Source: JAAUUE01 sp943370025
Lineage (GTDB): Bacteria; Cyanobacteriota; Cyanobacteriia; Cyanobacteriales; JAAUUE01
NCBI GenBank assembly: GCA_943370025.1
Contig: CALRPI020000022.1
Location: 6,712-70,711, forward strand
DNA: 64,000 nucleotides
Direction of reading: 5' to 3'
The translations under genes and the position numbers were made by a program. Shown piece by piece: positions 43,219-52,681 of the stretch. The first letter of the stretch is position 1. Each line of letters begins with the position of its first letter. The notes below the pieces were generated by a model. That model saw only the letters and a list, made by a program, of their open reading frames with translations, searched no databases and was not told where the DNA came from.

Positions 43219-44187
43219 ATGAGAATTAATGTGATTAAGCAGCGCAATCTCTGGTGGATTATCTCTTCGGTAGTTATTCTTAGTGGGATTGTCTCGATGA
43301 TTATTTCTTGGACTCGCCCTGATATTGGTGCGCCCCTGAGACCGGGCTTAGATTTTATTGGTGGCACAAAATTACAGGTAGAACTAGACTGCTCTGTAGC
43401 CAAAAACTGCGATCGCCCCATTAACCTTAATGTTGTTCGTCAGTTGATGGAAGACCAAGGACTAGGCGGCAGCACAATTCAAATTATTGGAGACAAGCAA
43501 CAGGGTTTAACGATTAGAGCCAAGACTCTGGATGTGGAGCAACGGAACAAGCTCCAAGCAGCCCTAAAAGAAAAACTGGGGACTTTTGACCCAAAATCTA
43601 CCCAAATTTCCACCGTGGGTCCCACTTTAGGTAAGCAGATTTTCATTGCTGGAGCTTTAGCGATTATTGTTTCCTTTGCGGGAATTTTGATTTATTTAAC
43701 GATCCGGTTCCAGTTTGACTATGCCTTCTTTGCCTTTGTGGCACTGTTCCATGATGTGTTTATTACCGTGGGGATTTTCTCCATGCTAGGGTTGGCTTTT
43801 GGCATTGAGGTAGATAGCTTATTTGTGGTGGCAATTCTGACGATTATTGGTTTCTCGGTCAATGATACGGTGGTGATCTATGATCGCGTCCGGGAGGTGC
43901 TGAGCCTCAACCCTGATGACCCGATTGGCCAGATAGTTGATGATGCAGTGAATCAGACCCTGAGTCGATCGATCAATACCACCTTCACCACCATGCTCCC
44001 TCTGTTTGCCATTTATCTTTTTGGCGGCGAAACCCTAAAGAACTTTGCCTTAGCATTGATCATTGGCTTTATCGCTGGGGCTTATTCCAGTATTTTCATT
44101 GCCAGCACGCTCCTCGCTTGGTGGCGAGAAAGTCACCCGGTGGAAGCACCCAAGCCCAAGGTAGTTAAACCTTCTGAGCAGGTATAA
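43219..44187 (+). CDS. secF: Protein translocase subunit SecF
   Basis: 322 residues. Family start MRINVIKQRNLWWIIS, periplasmic domain after GLDFIGGTKLQVEL, and the conserved helices with FSVNDTVVIYDRVREVL. It works with SecD. I chose ATG at 43219, preceded by GGGGGG, over a GTG 12 bases upstream. Confidence 0.97.
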   Translation: MRINVIKQRNLWWIISSVVILSGIVSMIISWTRPDIGAPLRPGLDFIGGTKLQVELDCSVAKNCDRPINLNVVRQLMEDQGLGGSTIQIIGDKQQGLTIRAKTLDVEQRNKLQAALKEKLGTFDPKSTQISTVGPTLGKQIFIAGALAIIVSFAGILIYLTIRFQFDYAFFAFVALFHDVFITVGIFSMLGLAFGIEVDSLFVVAILTIIGFSVNDTVVIYDRVREVLSLNPDDPIGQIVDDAVNQTLSRSINTTFTTMLPLFAIYLFGGETLKNFALALIIGFIAGAYSSIFIASTLLAWWRESHPVEAPKPKVVKPSEQV

Positions 44188-44213
44188 GATGATCCCACTA
44201 GAGGGAAATTGTT

Positions 44214-44633
44214 ATGGATGAGCCACAGGATTTTTTGGGGAGTAGGGGTAAGTCTGATCTGGAGGCAAGTCTTGATCCCCAACTGGTCAACCAGATGCAA
44301 AAGCTACATCAATTAACTGTCTATGGTCGATGGTTTTTTGTCATATTCCTGTGGTTGTCGATCGCTCCTTGGAGTTTATGGAAACTGCGCGCAGAGATTG
44401 CCCTAGGGCAAGATTATTTTACTTGGGTCTTGGTGCGGTACACGATCGTCTATAATCGCCTGCCTATTTTTGCCCTAGGCTTTTGTGTGGCGATGACTAC
44501 AGCGGTGCTCGTCTGGCAGAGCCGGAATATTTTATTTGGACTCCCCAAGACGGAAAAACAGCGTCTTCTGCAACAGGTAATAAAAATCTCCCAGCAGGGA
44601 AAGTCTCATCCCCTCTGGAAGTTTATTCAGTAG
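44214..44633 (+). CDS. Hypothetical membrane protein next to secDF
   Basis: 139 residues with two membrane helices (about 39-56 and 83-101) and a charged C-terminus (PKTEKQRLLQQVIKIS). I recall similar cyanobacterial proteins but no function. It begins 26 bases after secF, so is likely transcribed with it; that context suggests a membrane-related role but nothing more. Confidence 0.7.
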   Translation: MDEPQDFLGSRGKSDLEASLDPQLVNQMQKLHQLTVYGRWFFVIFLWLSIAPWSLWKLRAEIALGQDYFTWVLVRYTIVYNRLPIFALGFCVAMTTAVLVWQSRNILFGLPKTEKQRLLQQVIKISQQGKSHPLWKFIQ

Positions 44634-44787
44634 CGATCGTCCCTAATCTCACCACGTCACAAATCACTGCGAATATTAGCTAGAATGTTGTAGTGCCACA
44701 ATTGATAGGCGATCGCTCAAATTAATAAGCGCAAATGATTATATTACAGACAATTTGCAAGAATATACTAACTTAGACTCTGAGTAT

Positions 44788-45015
44788 ATGAATATCAAGC
44801 TAGATTTGCCCAATCTATTAGAGCAAGAGTTATCTTTGGAAGCTACAAGGCTAAATGTATCTCTTTCTGATTATATTCTCAAGGTGTTGATGCTGAGACG
44901 AGATTGGTTAGAGGAAGTGGAAGAGGCTGAAGACTTGGCAGATGCTAAAATTGCTTTACTGGAAGATGGCTTTATCCCTTTGACAGATGTTAAAAGGGAA
45001 TTAGGAATTAGCTAG
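44788..45015 (+). CDS. RelB-like antitoxin
   Basis: 75 residues. The N-terminal part (MNIKLDLPNLLEQELSLEAT, then LNVSLSDYILKVL) is like a ribbon-helix-helix DNA-binding antitoxin; the acidic C-terminus should bind the toxin. The stop codon touches the toxin start with no gap. ATG chosen over an upstream TTG that would add 11 residues. Confidence 0.75.
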   Translation: MNIKLDLPNLLEQELSLEATRLNVSLSDYILKVLMLRRDWLEEVEEAEDLADAKIALLEDGFIPLTDVKRELGIS

Positions 45016-45276
45016 ATGTCATACGAAGTTGGGTTTAAGCCTTCTGCTTTGCGAGAAGTTCGGAAATTGGATGAGGTTACACGCAAGGCTATTATTTCAG
45101 AAGTTGAGTTGCTTGCTGATAATCCGCGTCCTGATGGTTGTAAGAAGCTAAAGGGAGAGAGTAATTTATATAGGATTCGGGTTTTAGGTAATTATCGTGT
45201 TGTTTATGAAATACAGGATCGGCGGTTGATTGTTACTGTTGTTAAGGTTGGTCATCGGCGAGATGTGTATAAGTAG
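45016..45276 (+). CDS. RelE/ParE-family toxin
   Basis: 86 residues. The RelE fold is clear: YEVGFKPSALREVRKLDEVT, then NPRPDGCKKLKG, YRIRVLGNYRVVYEI and VVKVGHRRDVYK. Such toxins cut mRNA at the ribosome, or less often block gyrase. Directly after its antitoxin, as usual. Confidence 0.92.
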   Translation: MSYEVGFKPSALREVRKLDEVTRKAIISEVELLADNPRPDGCKKLKGESNLYRIRVLGNYRVVYEIQDRRLIVTVVKVGHRRDVYK

Positions 45277-45357
45277 CGATCGCCTCTAATCTCGAAAAGC
45301 TAATAATTTCTCATATCTCTTCTTGAATTTATTTGATTTGCAAATAACTTGATCTTG

Positions 45358-46362
45358 TTATGCTACAGACTGAGATTTTATCCTAGATGTTTGAGGCTTT
45401 CTTGTGTGATTTTTCCAATCTTCTACTGTTTTTCTGAATAGCCAACAATCTAAGGAAGTATCATCTACAAAGCCACGCAGTTCTGGATCAATCCAAATAT
45501 GCAAAAGATCATTGCAGCCTATATTTTTAGCTGCTTGTTCAATATCTTGCCATTGTTGGATAAAGTTTTCCGCCCAAGATTTCTTATTGGTTACAGAGCG
45601 AACAAACTCTAGCCCTGCTTCGATCATTCTTTTTCCATTTGTACCACGAGCATTTATTGGTTCCCAGAAAATGACTTCAGGTTCAAATTTCATCACCTCC
45701 TGTAACAAATTTTGAAAATCTTGTAATTGCATTGTTGGTGGGGTGGGGGCGATCGCCACATATAACTTTATTCCCGCTTCATATCCCTTCATCATGGATT
45801 TGTAACGGTCAGATGGAAGGGGAGCTGCGGGTTCAATTTTACGGCTAAGTTCATCATCAAGCATGGGCAAACTCATACCAACAGTTACATTAGGCGATCG
45901 CAAAATGTCTATATCATTTATCCATAGAGGGCTACGAGTCAAAATCCGTACTCTTTTGTCATATTTGAGTAATACTTCGACAACTTGCCGAGTGATTGTT
46001 GCGGTTCGATGATTTTGGTAAGGGTCGGTTCCAGAACAGAGCATGACGACTCCTTGCCCTGATTCTGTCGTTTTCCAAGTTCTTTTACGACTAAGAGTTT
46101 CTTCTAGTTGTTCGGCAATACCTTCACGGACAAAGAGATATTTCCCCCAGTCCATTTGGGGATTATCAACGCCCTTGAGTGATAGCTGTGCTTGTCTGGT
46201 TCTGATCACTGGGGTTGAGGGGACATAACAAAATGTGCATCCATGCAAACAACCAGAAGCAACGTTAATCACGTAGTCACATAGTCCTTTTTTTCTTAGT
46301 GCGCTTTCCTGTAGAGGACTAGCGACAGTTTCAGTGCCTCTTACAGTATCCATAAAAAACAA
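45358..46362 (-). CDS. SPL-like radical SAM protein, partner of TcmP
   Basis: 334 residues. Radical SAM motif C38-x3-C42-x2-C45 in GCLHGCTFCYVP, followed by GVVMLCSGTDPYQ, RILTRSPLW and VTVGMSLP. This is the spore-photoproduct-lyase-like class of proteins, several of which act on nucleic acids. It faces away from a TcmP gene with a 101-base shared promoter, and TcmP proteins are known to occur next to radical SAM proteins. The exact reaction is unknown. The area is more AT-rich than its surroundings, suggesting transfer. Confidence 0.85.
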   Translation of the reverse strand: MFFMDTVRGTETVASPLQESALRKKGLCDYVINVASGCLHGCTFCYVPSTPVIRTRQAQLSLKGVDNPQMDWGKYLFVREGIAEQLEETLSRKRTWKTTESGQGVVMLCSGTDPYQNHRTATITRQVVEVLLKYDKRVRILTRSPLWINDIDILRSPNVTVGMSLPMLDDELSRKIEPAAPLPSDRYKSMMKGYEAGIKLYVAIAPTPPTMQLQDFQNLLQEVMKFEPEVIFWEPINARGTNGKRMIEAGLEFVRSVTNKKSWAENFIQQWQDIEQAAKNIGCNDLLHIWIDPELRGFVDDTSLDCWLFRKTVEDWKNHTRKPQTSRIKSQSVA

Positions 46363-46406
46363 ACCTTAGATATTTGAAAGTTGTAGAAAAAACTTTAATA
46401 TGACTG

Positions 46407-46426
46407 TATAGTACACTATAGTACAC
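46407..46426. promoter_or_regulatory. Tandem 10-base repeat in the radical-SAM/TcmP promoter
   Basis: TATAGTACAC occurs twice in immediate tandem, and a partial third follows (TAG). The 10-base period puts both copies on the same face of the helix, as for an operator bound by a dimer or oligomer. The centre ACTATAGT is palindromic. It lies about 38 bases before the tcmP ATG and 45 before the radical-SAM start. Confidence 0.45.
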
Positions 46427-46463
46427 TAGAAAAAACTATGTTGACAATGTTGGGGAAGTAAAA

Positions 46464-47723
46464 ATGTCAGAAAATAAGACTTTTTGGAACTCTGATGGAA
46501 GTCATCTGCCAGAGGTAGAACCCCATACAAAAGCTAAACATAGATTGGTTGAAGAATATATCCAGAATTGGATTGTGACGCTTTGCGGCAATAACATCGG
46601 TAAGCGTAAAAAAGTCATGATCATAGATGGCTTTTGTGGTGGCGGTATGTACCGTGATCCTGAAAATGGGGAAATGTGGGCTGGTTCTCCAATACGAATT
46701 ATTCAAGCAGTCGAAAAGGGATTAGAACGAGTCAAGAGAGAGAAATCCAAGCCAGATTATAGCCTGCAAGCGAAATACATTTTTATTGATTCCAATAAAG
46801 ATCACTTAGAATCTCTTAAGGTTCACATGAGAGGTAACGGATTAGATAGCTATTTAAATGATCCTGAGAAGTGTGAATTAATTCATGGCAAATTTGATCA
46901 AAAATTAGACCTTATCCTGTTGGAAGCAAAAAAATCAAAATGTTCATCATTTTTCCTCTTAGATCCATTTGGTTATACTGATGTGTCCATGCAAAATATG
47001 AGAGATATTATTGATCTCAAAAAATCAGAAATACTCTATACATTCATGATTGAATTTGTAACTCGATTTCTTAAGGAAAGAGATGGCAAGCTCAAGAAGG
47101 CTTTTGAAAAAGTTTTAGAGGCTGATAGTTACTACGAAATAGAGACTAAATTTAATAGCACGCCCGCTCAACAAGAATGGTTAAAAAATCAAACTCTGAA
47201 TCTATTTCGCAAAAGGACAAATGCTGATTTTGTGTACGGATTTTCTCTGCTACATAATCAATCGCTAGTTAAATATTATTTGATACATTTAGCAAGTAGG
47301 GTTGTAGCTCAAAGAGTCATGAAGTCAGCAATGTGGGTAGAAAATAATTTAGATTTTTTATGTAGACATCATGATCAGGTTTATGGAATGGGACATAAAA
47401 GTATCTATTACTATGAAGACCAAAATTTTCCTCGTCTTTTTGATGTTAAACACACAAATACTCAATCTTGCATAGAGAAGTTAGATGAAGACCTAATGCC
47501 ATTGATATATAGTGGAGAAGGGGTTCAATTTTCTGATCTTGAGCTTCAAACAATACAAAGAAATCCAGCCACTATTAGACATTATGCTGAATTTGTTAAT
47601 CAACAAAGAGATGCTAAAGAACTTGAAGTTATAAGAGATGGAAAAATCACAACCTCTAAACAAGTTAAACCAACTGATATTATCTTGAGGGCTAAATACA
47701 AGCAGACCAAATTATTTATATGA
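46464..47723 (+). CDS. tcmP: Three-Cys-motif partner protein TcmP
   Basis: 419 residues. Family features: an N-terminal PHTKAKHRLVEEYIQNW, then KVMIIDGFCGGGMY (a methyltransferase-like nucleotide-binding loop), AGSPIRIIQAV, and FLLDPFGYTDVSMQNM. TcmP proteins are defined by their repeated occurrence beside radical SAM genes of the three-cysteine type; biochemical function is not established. The gene uses many more AT-ending codons than valS or asnS, which fits horizontal transfer. Confidence 0.85.
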   Translation: MSENKTFWNSDGSHLPEVEPHTKAKHRLVEEYIQNWIVTLCGNNIGKRKKVMIIDGFCGGGMYRDPENGEMWAGSPIRIIQAVEKGLERVKREKSKPDYSLQAKYIFIDSNKDHLESLKVHMRGNGLDSYLNDPEKCELIHGKFDQKLDLILLEAKKSKCSSFFLLDPFGYTDVSMQNMRDIIDLKKSEILYTFMIEFVTRFLKERDGKLKKAFEKVLEADSYYEIETKFNSTPAQQEWLKNQTLNLFRKRTNADFVYGFSLLHNQSLVKYYLIHLASRVVAQRVMKSAMWVENNLDFLCRHHDQVYGMGHKSIYYYEDQNFPRLFDVKHTNTQSCIEKLDEDLMPLIYSGEGVQFSDLELQTIQRNPATIRHYAEFVNQQRDAKELEVIRDGKITTSKQVKPTDIILRAKYKQTKLFI

Positions 47724-47946
47724 ATTTTATTATGATTTGAATATCAAATAACATACTACGTTCTAACAAAAAAATCTTGAAATACTAGGATTAATATCAA
47801 TGTCGTATAGCGAATTTAAGACATCGCTCAAGTACAGAAAAAATTTGGCTTGACGGTGAAAACAAGTTGTAATAACTATAGTCTAACCCTAAGATAAAGC
47901 TTATTGGACTGTATTTATTTATGGGCTATTTTCTTGACCCCACAAC

Positions 47947-48891
47947 CTAAACAGCGTGTTGGCGATACCAGTCGATCGTATGCTTCAGCCCCTGCTTAAA
48001 CTCCATCTCTGCCGTGAAGCCAAAAGCCTGTTTTGCCCGCTCCGTATCCAAGCAACGGCGGGGTTGACCATTGGGTTTATCCACCTGCCAGACTAGTTCT
48101 CCCTCATAGCCCATTAATTCACAGATCAGGGTGATTAAATCCTTGATGGAAATCTCATAGTTAGTTCCCAAATTAACGGGTTCAGATCCGTCATAAAGTT
48201 GGGTTGCCATGACAATGCCCCTCGCCGCATCGGTGGAGTAGAGAAACTCCCTTGTGGGGCTACCATCACCCCAAACCGGAATTTCTTTGTCACCCCGCAA
48301 CTGTGCCTCATGGACTTTGCGGATCAACGCCGGGATCACATGGGAGCTACTGGGGTCAAAATTATCTTCAGGTCCGTAGAGATTCACAGGCAGCAGATAA
48401 ATGCCATCAAAGCCGTACTGCTGGCGGTAGGATTGTAGTTGAACTAACAAAGCTTTTTTTGCCACGCCGTAGGGAGCGTTAGTTTCTTCTGGGTAGCCAT
48501 TCCAGATGTCATCTTCCTTAAAAGGTACAGGTGTAAATTTGGGATAGGCGCAAATTGTCCCCACACAAACAAATTTTTCCACCCCGGCTAGGTGGGCGGT
48601 ATGAATTAGCTGCACCCCCATCATGAGGTTGTCGTAGAAAAGCTCGGCTGGTTTAGCCTGATTTAAGCCAATCCCCCCCACATGGGCAGCTAAATGGATA
48701 ATTACATTTTTTCCATCCACTGCCCGTTGGCAAGCTTCTAGGGTGGTGAGATCGTACTCTTTTGATCGCACCACTTTAATCTTGTCTCGATCGGCTCCAG
48801 CGGTTAGCAACTGGGCAACTACCTGTCGCCCCAAGAAACCTGCTCCACCAGTCACCAAAATTTGCTTATTGCTTAAATCTAAACCAGCCAT
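47947..48891 (-). CDS. fcl: GDP-L-fucose synthase
   Basis: 314 residues. Short-chain dehydrogenase fold: VTGGAGFLGRQVV for NADPH and the catalytic YGVAKK. Family-specific segments include AAHVGGIGLNQAKPAE and NLYGPEDNFDPSSSHVIPAL. It converts GDP-4-keto-6-deoxymannose to GDP-L-fucose. It is the second step after Gmd, encoded 247 bases upstream on the same strand; a repeat array lies in between. Confidence 0.95.
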   Translation of the reverse strand: MAGLDLSNKQILVTGGAGFLGRQVVAQLLTAGADRDKIKVVRSKEYDLTTLEACQRAVDGKNVIIHLAAHVGGIGLNQAKPAELFYDNLMMGVQLIHTAHLAGVEKFVCVGTICAYPKFTPVPFKEDDIWNGYPEETNAPYGVAKKALLVQLQSYRQQYGFDGIYLLPVNLYGPEDNFDPSSSHVIPALIRKVHEAQLRGDKEIPVWGDGSPTREFLYSTDAARGIVMATQLYDGSEPVNLGTNYEISIKDLITLICELMGYEGELVWQVDKPNGQPRRCLDTERAKQAFGFTAEMEFKQGLKHTIDWYRQHAV

Positions 48892-48929
48892 AAATCAGTT
48901 ACCAGTTATCAGTTATCAGTTATCAATTA

Positions 48930-49045
48930 CTTGTGCTGAGCGAAGTCGAAGCATCAGTTACTTGTGCTGAGCGAAGTCGAAGCATCAGTTACTTGTACTG
49001 AGGAGTTCGACAGGCTCACTGTAAGACTTGTCGAAGCATCAGTTA
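48930..49045. repeat. Tandem 31-base direct repeats between gmd and fcl
   Basis: The unit beginning CTTGTGCTGAGCGAAGTCGA and ending AGCATCAGTTA fills 48930-48960 and again 48961-48991. A third, longer variant (48992-49045) has extra sequence including GAGTTCGACAGGCTCACTG. Around it are many CAGTTATCA-type short repeats. It also contains the GCTGAGCGAAGTCGAAG motif found in other gaps of this window. Confidence 0.7.
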
Positions 49046-49138
49046 CCAATCATTTTATCAATTCAATTATCAATTCAGTTATCAGTAAACAGTTATAAAA
49101 TTTTGCCGATAACTGTTCACTGATAGCTGTTCACTGTC

Positions 49139-50203
49139 CTAGTCTACAGTTCCCATATCCTGACGGATAAACGCATTATCCTCTTGAGAATTTCCAGCCG
49201 GGGGTAATCCCAGAGCTTTTAGGTCTGAATCTACCATCAAATGAACTAGCTGTTCAAAGGTGACGGAAGGTTCCCAACCCAGCTTGGCTTTTGCTTTGGA
49301 AGGATCTCCGATGAGCAAATCTACTTCTGCTGGACGGAGGTAGCGGGGGTCAAACTCGACATAATCTTCCCATTTGAGGCTGGCATACTCAAAGGCAATA
49401 TCTAAAAACTTCTTGATCGAATAGGTTTCCCCTGTTGCCACCACGTAATCATCTGGCTCATCCTGCTGGAGCATTAACCACATAGCTTTGACGTAATCCT
49501 TGGCATAGCCCCAATCTCTTTGGGAATCAAGATTACCGAGGAAAAGTTTCTTCTGTTTGCCAGCCACAATCCGAGCGATCGCCCTAGTAATCTTCCGAGT
49601 CACAAAGGTTTCACCCCGGCGAGGGCTTTCGTGGTTAAACAAAATTCCATTGCAGGCAAATAAGCCGTAGGACTCACGATAATTAACGGTTTGCCAATGA
49701 GCATAAACCTTAGCGCAAGAATAGGGGCTACGGGGATAAAAAGGGGTGGTTTCCTTTTGGGGAACTTCCATTACCTTGCCAAACATTTCCGAGGAGCCAG
49801 CTTGATAGAACCTGACTTCAATTCCCGTTCTTTGTTGGTAGTCTCGCACAGCTTCTAGGAGCCGGAGATTGCCCATAGCCACAGTGTCTACTGTGTATTC
49901 GGGGGAGTCAAAACTAACCCGAACATGGGATTGCGCTCCTAGGTTATAAATCTCTACAGGCTTTACTTCCTCAAGAATTCGGCGCAGGGTCGTGCCATCA
50001 GTTAAATCTCCATAGTGGAGTCGTAACTTAGGGGCTTCGTTATGGGGGTCTTCGTAAATATGGTCAATCCGGTCAGTATTAAAAGTAGAAGTCCGGCGAA
50101 TAATGCCATGAACTTCATAACCTTTTTCTAGCAACAGCTCTGCTAGATAAGAACCATCTTGACCTGTAATACCAGTAATTAGCGATCGCTTACGTTCCGT
50201 CAT
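49139..50203 (-). CDS. gmd: GDP-mannose 4,6-dehydratase
   Basis: 354 residues. NADP-binding TGITGQDGSYLAELLLEKGY, catalytic YSCAKVYAHW, and the family segments NHESPRRGETFVTRKITRA and LGNLDSQRDWGYAKDYV. It makes GDP-4-keto-6-deoxymannose for GDP-fucose and related sugars of polysaccharides. Works with Fcl downstream. Confidence 0.97.
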   Translation of the reverse strand: MTERKRSLITGITGQDGSYLAELLLEKGYEVHGIIRRTSTFNTDRIDHIYEDPHNEAPKLRLHYGDLTDGTTLRRILEEVKPVEIYNLGAQSHVRVSFDSPEYTVDTVAMGNLRLLEAVRDYQQRTGIEVRFYQAGSSEMFGKVMEVPQKETTPFYPRSPYSCAKVYAHWQTVNYRESYGLFACNGILFNHESPRRGETFVTRKITRAIARIVAGKQKKLFLGNLDSQRDWGYAKDYVKAMWLMLQQDEPDDYVVATGETYSIKKFLDIAFEYASLKWEDYVEFDPRYLRPAEVDLLIGDPSKAKAKLGWEPSVTFEQLVHLMVDSDLKALGLPPAGNSQEDNAFIRQDMGTVD

Positions 50204-50367
50204 TGCTTATATTGTTCCTAGGAGAAACTAGGCAGCCTACCATATTGAGCAGCCTAGAGTTTGTTTTAGCACGCCATACACCCCCCAGTACTAGCCGAGG
50301 GGGTATGATTATTTATCCCCAAGTTAGCTTAAAGTTTTCCAATCGTCACCTATTTCAGAATGTTTAC

Positions 50368-51096
50368 TTAGTAAGCACCATTATTCTTGGTAAATAAAAC
50401 TACACCAACTGTTTTGACAATCAGGAGTAAGTCTAACCAAAAATTTTGACTATTGACATAGTAGACATCGATCTGGACACGGCGAGGATAGGGAATATTA
50501 TTACGCCCTGAAACTTGCCACAAGCCCGTAATACCGGGACGAATTGTCAGTACCTTATCAATATGTTGACCGTACTTGGGCAATTCTTCCGGAACCAAGG
50601 GGCGTGGACCAACCACACTCATATCTCCCATTAACACATTCCAGAATTGGGGAAACTCGTCGAGGCTGGTTACTCGCAAGAATCTACCAATCCATGTAAT
50701 CCGTGGATCATGACGCAGCTTAAAATTATCTTCAAACTCCGTTCGCAGTTGAGGGGAGGTGGCAATTAAGTCCTCCAAAACCTCATCTGCATTTTCTACC
50801 ATTGTCCTGAATTTGATACAGCCGAAATGCTTGTGATCTTTACCAACTCGTTCTTGGATATAGAATACAGACCCAGGAGAACTTATAGCTATGAGCAACG
50901 CCAGTATTAGGTACACTGGCGAAAAGAACACTAGCACTGATAAAGAAAACAAAACATCAAACAGCCGTTTGACAGATTCTCCGTCTAGACGTTGGCGAGT
51001 CAAAGCGGTTTTCTTGCCTCTGGTGAGGGGTTGAAATCCTAATTTGACAAATGCCCGAAGTATCCTGACGGAGGTAAGTTGGCTTTCGGCAGTCAT
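50368..51096 (-). CDS. Polyprenyl-phosphate sugar-1-phosphate transferase
   Basis: 242 residues. A single membrane segment (LFDVLFSLSVLVFFSPVYLI) is followed by the catalytic domain: VFYIQERVGKDHKHFGCIKF, KFRTM, TSLDEFPQFWNVLMGDMSVV and GPRPLVPEE. This short form lacks the N-terminal helices of WcaJ. It loads the first sugar onto the lipid carrier and so starts polysaccharide repeat synthesis. Same direction as the glycosyltransferase upstream (66-base gap). Confidence 0.93.
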   Translation of the reverse strand: MTAESQLTSVRILRAFVKLGFQPLTRGKKTALTRQRLDGESVKRLFDVLFSLSVLVFFSPVYLILALLIAISSPGSVFYIQERVGKDHKHFGCIKFRTMVENADEVLEDLIATSPQLRTEFEDNFKLRHDPRITWIGRFLRVTSLDEFPQFWNVLMGDMSVVGPRPLVPEELPKYGQHIDKVLTIRPGITGLWQVSGRNNIPYPRRVQIDVYYVNSQNFWLDLLLIVKTVGVVLFTKNNGAY

Positions 51097-51162
51097 CTTA
51101 CTCCTTCACTTCACACCACACAGTCCCGATCATAAATCACTTGTGTCTCTTACTCATGGGAT

Positions 51163-52326
51163 TTATGACCAAAAAGCAAGATTTTTTTTTGAGCCCCCAG
51201 ACTTGAAATCTAGATGACAGTCTTCTAAGAACGCTAGATAGCGACTTTCAAAGATTTTTGGAGCAAAATTGGCAGCGTGCGATCGCGCAAGTTCTGGTTG
51301 GAACTTTTTTCCCTCTGCTTCAAAAATTTTTACTGCTTCTATTAAACCTGTTTCGGTGGGACTGTCAAATAATAACCCAGTAGCTGCCTTGGGAGACTGG
51401 CGCAAGTCTTGGATAGTTTCCAACGCCCCACCTGCCCCATAGGCAATTACAGGAGTACCACAAGCTTGAGCCTCAACTAGAGCAATACCAAAGTCTTCCA
51501 CAGCCGCATAAACAAATGCTTTTGCTCGACTCATGTATTTTTCTACCACAGCATCCGATTGATACCCCATGAGCCTAACATTAGGTTGAGCAATTTGTTG
51601 CAATTGTTTTAATTCTGGTCCGCTACCAATGATGATCAGATTGCGTCCTAATTTGTTAAAGGCTTTGACTATCAAGGATACTCGCTTATAGCTAACCAAT
51701 CGGGAAACTACTAAATAAAAGTCTTCTTTTTCGGATTGGAAAGGGAAGCGATCGATTTCTACAGGGGGATAAATAACTTTAGCAGGGCGACGGTAACAGC
51801 GCCAGATTCTCCGGGCAGTATGGTGGGAATTGGCAATAAAATAATCAACTCGATTGGCACTAATCACATCCCACTGCCGGAGGTGGTGGAGTAGGTATCG
51901 GGTAAAAACACCGGGAATACCCCTTCCCAAACGGCTGCTGTGGAGATAATCGAAGGTCAAGTCCCAAATATAGCGCATGGGGGTGTGGCAGTAGCACAGG
52001 TGCATTTGCTGGGGGCTGGTGAGGATACCCTTGGCTACCGCGTGAGAAGAAGAAAGAATCGTGTCGTAATCTCGTAGATCTAGTTGCTCGATCGCTAAGG
52101 GCAAAAATGGCAGGTATTTCTGAACTCCATTCTTCGCACCGGGGAAGTTTTGCAGGAAAGTATGGCCAATAGAGCGACCATAGAGATAGCTGTGGGGATT
52201 ACTAGACTCAAAGTCAATTAGGGCATAGACATCCGCCGGAATATGTTTGAGAATTTCTTTAACTACTAATTCTGAGCCACCAGTAGCTTTGGGGGTCAAC
52301 CACTCGTGAACCAGGGCATATTTCAT
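51163..52326 (-). CDS. Glycosyltransferase family 4
   Basis: 387 residues, GT-B fold. N-terminal ALVHEWLTPKATGGSELVVK for the acceptor side, and the donor-binding C-terminal part EDFGIALVEAQACGTPVIAY with GGALETI. It follows the pattern of mannosyl- or related transferases that act after a sugar-1-phosphate transferase, which is the next gene on the same strand. Confidence 0.93.
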   Translation of the reverse strand: MKYALVHEWLTPKATGGSELVVKEILKHIPADVYALIDFESSNPHSYLYGRSIGHTFLQNFPGAKNGVQKYLPFLPLAIEQLDLRDYDTILSSSHAVAKGILTSPQQMHLCYCHTPMRYIWDLTFDYLHSSRLGRGIPGVFTRYLLHHLRQWDVISANRVDYFIANSHHTARRIWRCYRRPAKVIYPPVEIDRFPFQSEKEDFYLVVSRLVSYKRVSLIVKAFNKLGRNLIIIGSGPELKQLQQIAQPNVRLMGYQSDAVVEKYMSRAKAFVYAAVEDFGIALVEAQACGTPVIAYGAGGALETIQDLRQSPKAATGLLFDSPTETGLIEAVKIFEAEGKKFQPELARSHAANFAPKIFESRYLAFLEDCHLDFKSGGSKKNLAFWS

Positions 52327-52681
52327 AATATTGGTGTGATTGTGATCTGTAGTGCAATTTTTCCTCAGGAAAGATGACTACAATTCTATATTGACTGATC
52401 TATATTGACTGAATAATGGCTAAACTAGACTAACTTGGTTTGGTATCTGGGGTTCCTAAGATCATTATTCACTACCGCACCTAGCGTTCAAATGAGGCAC
52501 GCCACAAATATTGAAAGTCTTGTCAATGCTGGGTTTGAGAGTGGATGGCTATAGCCACCCACTCTCAAACTGCTGTAAATCTAATTGTTTCTGGCAAATG
52601 ATTTTACTCGACTTCCGTGGGGGAAATCCTTGAGGAAAGCTGTCCATTAAATTAAGAAACTATTCTATTGCTATTTATCCC
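52327..52681. other. Intergenic region with one MITE-like element
   Basis: 355 bases between divergent genes. The inverted TTACAGCA-type element occupies about 52476-52579; no other structure was seen. Confidence 0.6.
52476..52579 (-). repeat. MITE-like element with TTACAGCA ends, inverted copy
   Basis: On the plus strand it reads GCACCTAGCGTTCAAATGAG, then CCACAAATATTGAAAGT, and the hairpin GTTTGAGAGTGGATGGCT...AGCCACCCACTCTCAAAC, closing with TGCTGTAAA. This is the reverse of the copies at 8512 and 60733; the left end has decayed. Confidence 0.7.

Noticed and set aside
48930..49045. CRISPR array between gmd and fcl
   Set aside because: The 31-base units follow each other with no spacers.
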